NCBI RefSeq assembly: GCF_024339025.1
Contig: NZ_CP101415.1
Coordinates: forward strand, 310,001 to 374,000
Direction of reading: 5' to 3'
Source: Mycoplasma bradburyae
Lineage (GTDB): Bacteria > Bacillota_I > Bacilli_A > Mycoplasmatales > Mycoplasmoidaceae
DNA: 64,000 nt
Position numbers and translations under genes: made by a program. Shown here one piece after another: positions 60,021-64,000 of the stretch. The number at the start of each line of letters is the position of its first letter. Positions within the stretch are counted from its first letter, which is position 1. A model generated the notes under the pieces. That model was not told where the DNA came from. It made no database searches and saw only the letters and a list, made by a program, of their open reading frames with translations.

Positions 60021-63000
60021 ATGAATAATAAAGATCAATCAAAAGCGTTGTTACAAGATGATATTATAGAAAGAAGAGAAGAATCTACCTTCTTTTCTAA
60101 CTATCAACCTCCCCAAGTTAATTATCGTGTAAATTGTCAAGAAGAATACACTAAAGAACAAGAAGCTGAAGATGATGCGCTAATTGCTTTATTAACAGAA
60201 CAATTAGAACAACTAAAAGCGCAATTGTTAAATGAAATAAATTCAGATAACGATGCAAAACAAATAACTAAACCAACTTCAGAAGAAGATAATTTAACAG
60301 CATTAAGACAAAATATAATTACTCGAATAAAGCTGTTAGAAAACTTATATAGAAATTTCTATAACAACGATTTTGATAGCTCTAACATTGATCGATTATC
60401 TGTTCAAGATTTAGTTGAACTTAAGAAAGAATATTATTCATTAAATAAAACGCTTACAAAAGTTCAGTTAGTTTTTGATGAAATTAATAGACATTCAGCA
60501 ACAATAGCGGACGAAATTAGCAAAGCTAATATTAAGCCGTGATTATTTTATTTAAATAATAAAGAGTTCAATTCACAAAATGAATTTTTAACATACTTAT
60601 TTGAATTAAAACTAGATGCTAAAACTAAATTAGTTAATTTAGAACAATCAATTGATTGAATCGCTAATGAGATAAGATCATTATCTAACTCTAGTAATAA
60701 ACAATTAGATAATATTGAAAATAAATTAATCGTTCAAGATAACTTAACAAAAAAAGATCTAGAAGATTTAAAGCAAGATCTACGTATCGATCTTAGCTCA
60801 ACAACTAAAAAAGACCTGGATTTATTAAAAAATCAATTAGCCACTGATTTTAATAAAATCGCTAAAATCGATTTAGATAAATTAAGAGAAGAAATTAAAG
60901 TTGATATTAATAACATTAATAAACAAGATCTGATTAACAAACAAGATCTAGAAGCGTTAAAACAATCAGTTTTAAAAACACAATTAGAACTAATTGAGAT
61001 TAATGAGAAAAAATTAAATGAATTGAAGCAAGAACACCAAGCGCAACTAGAATTAACTAAATATTCACAACAATTTATAGCTGAACAATTAGCTTTAGCA
61101 ATCATTAAGCAAGAAAAAATTCTAGAAGAAAAACTGCAATCTTTAAAAGATCTTCGACCGATTAATATCACAGAAACAACAGTACCAGCATCGCCAATTA
61201 TTACTGTTAAACCGGATTATTACGATGATCAAGAAAAAGAATTAAAACCAATTCAATCAAAAGAACAAAAAGAAGAAATCCAACAAGAATTACCGATTCA
61301 AAATGTTCTTGTGGTTAAAGAAGAAGATTCTGAAAATGAAGCAGTAATTTTAACTAAAAAGATCAATGAATTAAATCCATTAATTGAAACTAACATCAAA
61401 ATAGAAGCTAGAGATTCAATTGTTCCGGAAGTTGTTGATCAAGATGTTTCAGTTGAAAAAATTGAAAACATCACAATTAACGAAGAAATTGATGAGATTA
61501 AAGATTTAAGCAATATTGTTAAGAATATTCAGGTAGAAAATCAAAAATTAGATCAAATCAAGAAAAATATTCAGGAACAAAATATTCAGATTTCAACAAT
61601 TGATTCTAGCTATGTTTTACAAGAAGGTGTAAATGTTCAAGTTCCAAATGAACTGCAAAATCAACAACCTGAAATAGTTGGTAATTTTGAATCCGAAACT
61701 TCTCCATTTAGTCAATTAACTAAACAAGAAATTCCTAATAATCAATTAGCTAATCAAGAATTAAATAATAAAAATCAAAAACTATCATTAGGTCAATTAA
61801 ATGAATTAAATAAAGTAATTGATTTAGAATCATTGCAACCAGAAATTTTAACGCCTAATGTCGTTGTAGAACAAAGTGCAGTTGCTTTAAATAACAATCA
61901 ATACAACTTTGATATTTTAGAACAACTAAGACAAAAATATCAAGAAGATAAAAAAGCTCTTGAATTAAAACAAGAAGAATCAAATGTTCAAATTCAAGCT
62001 CTTAATGAACAAATTAGTCAATTAAAAAATCAATTGATCAAAAATCAAGAATTAAATCAATCTGAAATCATTAAGAAAACAACTGAGTTTAAAGATGTTT
62101 TAGAAAATCAAAAAATTGCGTATGAAGCAATCTTAAATCAACATAAAGAAAGATATGAAAATGAGCTTATCAAAAGTAAGAATGATTTCATAAACTTAAT
62201 TAACGAAAAAATTCAAATTAAAACCGACGAATTATTAAATGAAAAGGAAAGTGATTTCGATCAAATTAGAGATACTTACCTAAATGTTCTTAACGAACAA
62301 CAAAAAGAATATGATAAACAAATTAAGCAAAAACAAGTTGAAATTATCACTAAACTAAACCAACAAAAAGAACAGTTTGACGATATTATTAGATTAAAAA
62401 ATCTCGAATGAAATCAATATCAAGAAATATTAATCAATAAAAATAATAAAGATCTAGACGAATTAGAAAAACAAAAAGAAAAATACAAAAACAGTAATAA
62501 GGTTGATCAAATTAATGTTAATGCGATTAACGAAAAAATTGATAAATTAAAAGAAGAACAACAAAAAAATCAAACAATTATTGATGAATACAACAAATCA
62601 AAAGAATCGTTCTTAAACAATATTCATAATATCTATAACAAAGATAGCATTAATTTAATTACTGATGAAATAACAACTAAAGTTTCTGAAAAATTCAATC
62701 AAGAAATTTCTCGACTAAAAGAAAATACTTATAATTACTACCCTGATTATTCTGGTTATTATGGGTATTATAACGATCAATATGACCAATATGATGAAGG
62801 TTATGTTGATGAAAATGGAATGTATTTCGAACCTGTTGATGTTGAATTAGATCCTGAAATTATAGAACAATTTAATTATGGTTATGAAAACGGATTAAAT
62901 GACTATGAATATGATCAAAACTATAATTATCAAGATCAAAACCAAGAGGCTTACATAAGTAAGTATCAAAACAATCAATCATCATCTCATGAATTCATTC

Positions 63001-63308
63001 CAGATCAAAACGATAATCAATTTGATTATGATGATAATTATGATGGAATTAATCATTACAAGACGGAAGATGTAGTAATTATTAATGATAAAATTCAAGA
63101 ACAACTAAACAATGATCAATCATTAAAAATTAGAAAACCAGGTGGTTGATTTGCTAAAAAAATTTACCAAGCGCAAGCTGGTGAAAAAGAAAAAATCCCT
63201 CAAAAAATGAGCGGAAGACGCGGTGTATTCAAACGCGTAAATAAAGGAAGATTATCTAAGAGCGAAATTAAACAATACGCTAATAAAATTATTAACTCAA
63301 ACAAGTAG
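60021..63308 (+). CDS. Coiled-coil cytadherence-associated protein downstream of HMW2
   Basis: 1095 residues through UGA codons (60540-60542, 60657-60659, 62409-62411, 63147-63149). Charged N-terminus, then coiled coil (~60-390), an acidic Gln/Ile/Val-rich middle (~390-620), a second coiled coil (~640-900), and a C-terminal zone very rich in Tyr, Asp and Asn (~900-1030) with YDEGYVDENGMYFEP and FNYGYENGLNDYEYD. The last ~55 residues are basic (GRRGVFKRVNKGRLSK). It starts 8 bases after hmw2. It occupies the place of the P41/P24 genes of M. pneumoniae but is far longer; homology is not established. Confidence 0.75.
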
Positions 63309-63319
63309 AAAAAGACATT

Positions 63320-64000
63320 ATGGAATTCATTCATTCAGAACAGATAAAAAACTGAATTAGTCAAAACCTGACCACTAATTTTACGCGTGGTTTCTTTGTT
63401 GATGTTTTATTTTCTACAAAAAAGACTAAAAAGGTATCAGTAATTTCTGGTTTGGATTATTGCGGACAAACGGAAATTATTAGTGAAATCTATTCTAGAT
63501 TTAACTCACAAAACTTATTAAATAGTCTTTATTTAGTAGATTTAAGTTCTGTTTATGTTAATGATGAAACTAAAATTGATGATTTCTTAAATAAAATTAA
63601 AGATATTAATAATGCTTTCTTTATTATTAGTAATATGAACCAACAAGAAGGGACAAAAATTTGGTTTAAACAAATTGCTAAGATTGCTAAAAAGCAAAAC
63701 ATTATATTTTACTTGTTTGTAAACAACTCTGGTATTCTTTATAATAAGATTATCGATCATTATAACTTTAATCACTTTTTCCTAAAACCCTTTAGATTTA
63801 GTGAATATTTAATTACTAAAGAAAAGTTTAGTGATATTAATTTTGTAGATTACTATGATTATTTAAATTCATACAGTCCTATTTTAGCAAGATTTAACGA
63901 TAAAGCTGATGCGCAGATTTTATTTTTTAATCAAATTGTTAATTTATTTAGGCATGATGTTTATGAATTATTTAACAAGAAGTATTCAATTAAAACTTGC
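63320..64000 (+). CDS. Degenerate ATPase-like protein (3' end outside window)
   Basis: 227 codons visible from ATG 63320, with UGA in KNWISQN. An early strand-loop, VSVISGLDYCGQTEIISEI, sits where a Walker A loop is expected but lacks the GK[ST] lysine. A strand with NAFFIISNMNQQEG and a later block HHFF-like NHFFLKPFRFSEYL resemble the body of DUF4143-type or STAND-like ATPases (L.P..F.EYL). It would be a pseudo-ATPase if so. It follows the cytadherence genes by 11 bases, so it is probably in the same operon. The family call is tentative. Confidence 0.5.

Overview
The window reads as mollicute DNA translated with genetic code 4. It is AT-rich, and almost every long gene is crossed by in-frame UGA codons at positions where the protein family expects Trp (for example in the IleRS, GAPDH, SufB and ATP synthase genes). 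The cytadherence cluster (P65-like gene, then HMW2, then a large coiled-coil gene), an MEP-pathway enzyme (IspG) and a full SUF operon point to the Mycoplasma pneumoniae group, most likely Mycoplasma (Mycoplasmoides) gallisepticum or a close relative. That species call is inference; no search was run.

Layout. 1-4612: 3' part of a very large surface protein with a beta-helix region, Ig/FN3-like modules and a C-terminal membrane anchor. 4613-8052: a decayed island on the minus strand holding an intact Panacea-type (SocA/DUF4065-like) gene, a broken gene just downstream of it, and the remains of a type I restriction-modification pair (hsdS, hsdM). 8053-12504: sufC-sufD-sufS-sufU-sufB. 12549-15705: two unusual J-domain proteins flanking gpsA. 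15702-21714 (minus strand): PepV-like dipeptidase, Ohr/OsmC peroxidase, ffh, tyrS, glyA. 21899-24513: rplM-rpsI, ispG, upp. 24631-26802: a lipoprotein with a trypsin-like protease core (DUF31/MIP-like). 27011-35906: the F1Fo ATP synthase operon with two translationally coupled acyltransferase-like genes at its end. 35939-36096: tRNA-Ile and tRNA-Ala. 36216-43018: DegV protein, gap-pgk, an APC permease, an unknown coiled-coil protein, rpsU. 43205-50485: tRNA-His, a large unknown membrane-anchored protein, trmB, a frameshifted trmL, ileS and flavodoxin. 50636-64000: the cytadherence/terminal-organelle cluster.

Functional links. A full SUF assembly line, the Fe-S enzyme IspG and a flavodoxin (the usual IspG electron donor in bacteria) occur in one window, giving a consistent reason for a small genome to keep SUF. 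Energy metabolism (gap, pgk, gpsA, ATP synthase) is well represented. The cytadherence genes are closely spaced on one strand, and three consecutive products share a short aromatic-Gly-acidic motif not obviously explained by their coiled coils. The accessory interest lies in the beta-helix surface protein, the Panacea/type I R-M ruin, the surface protease and the repeat-rich cytadherence proteins.
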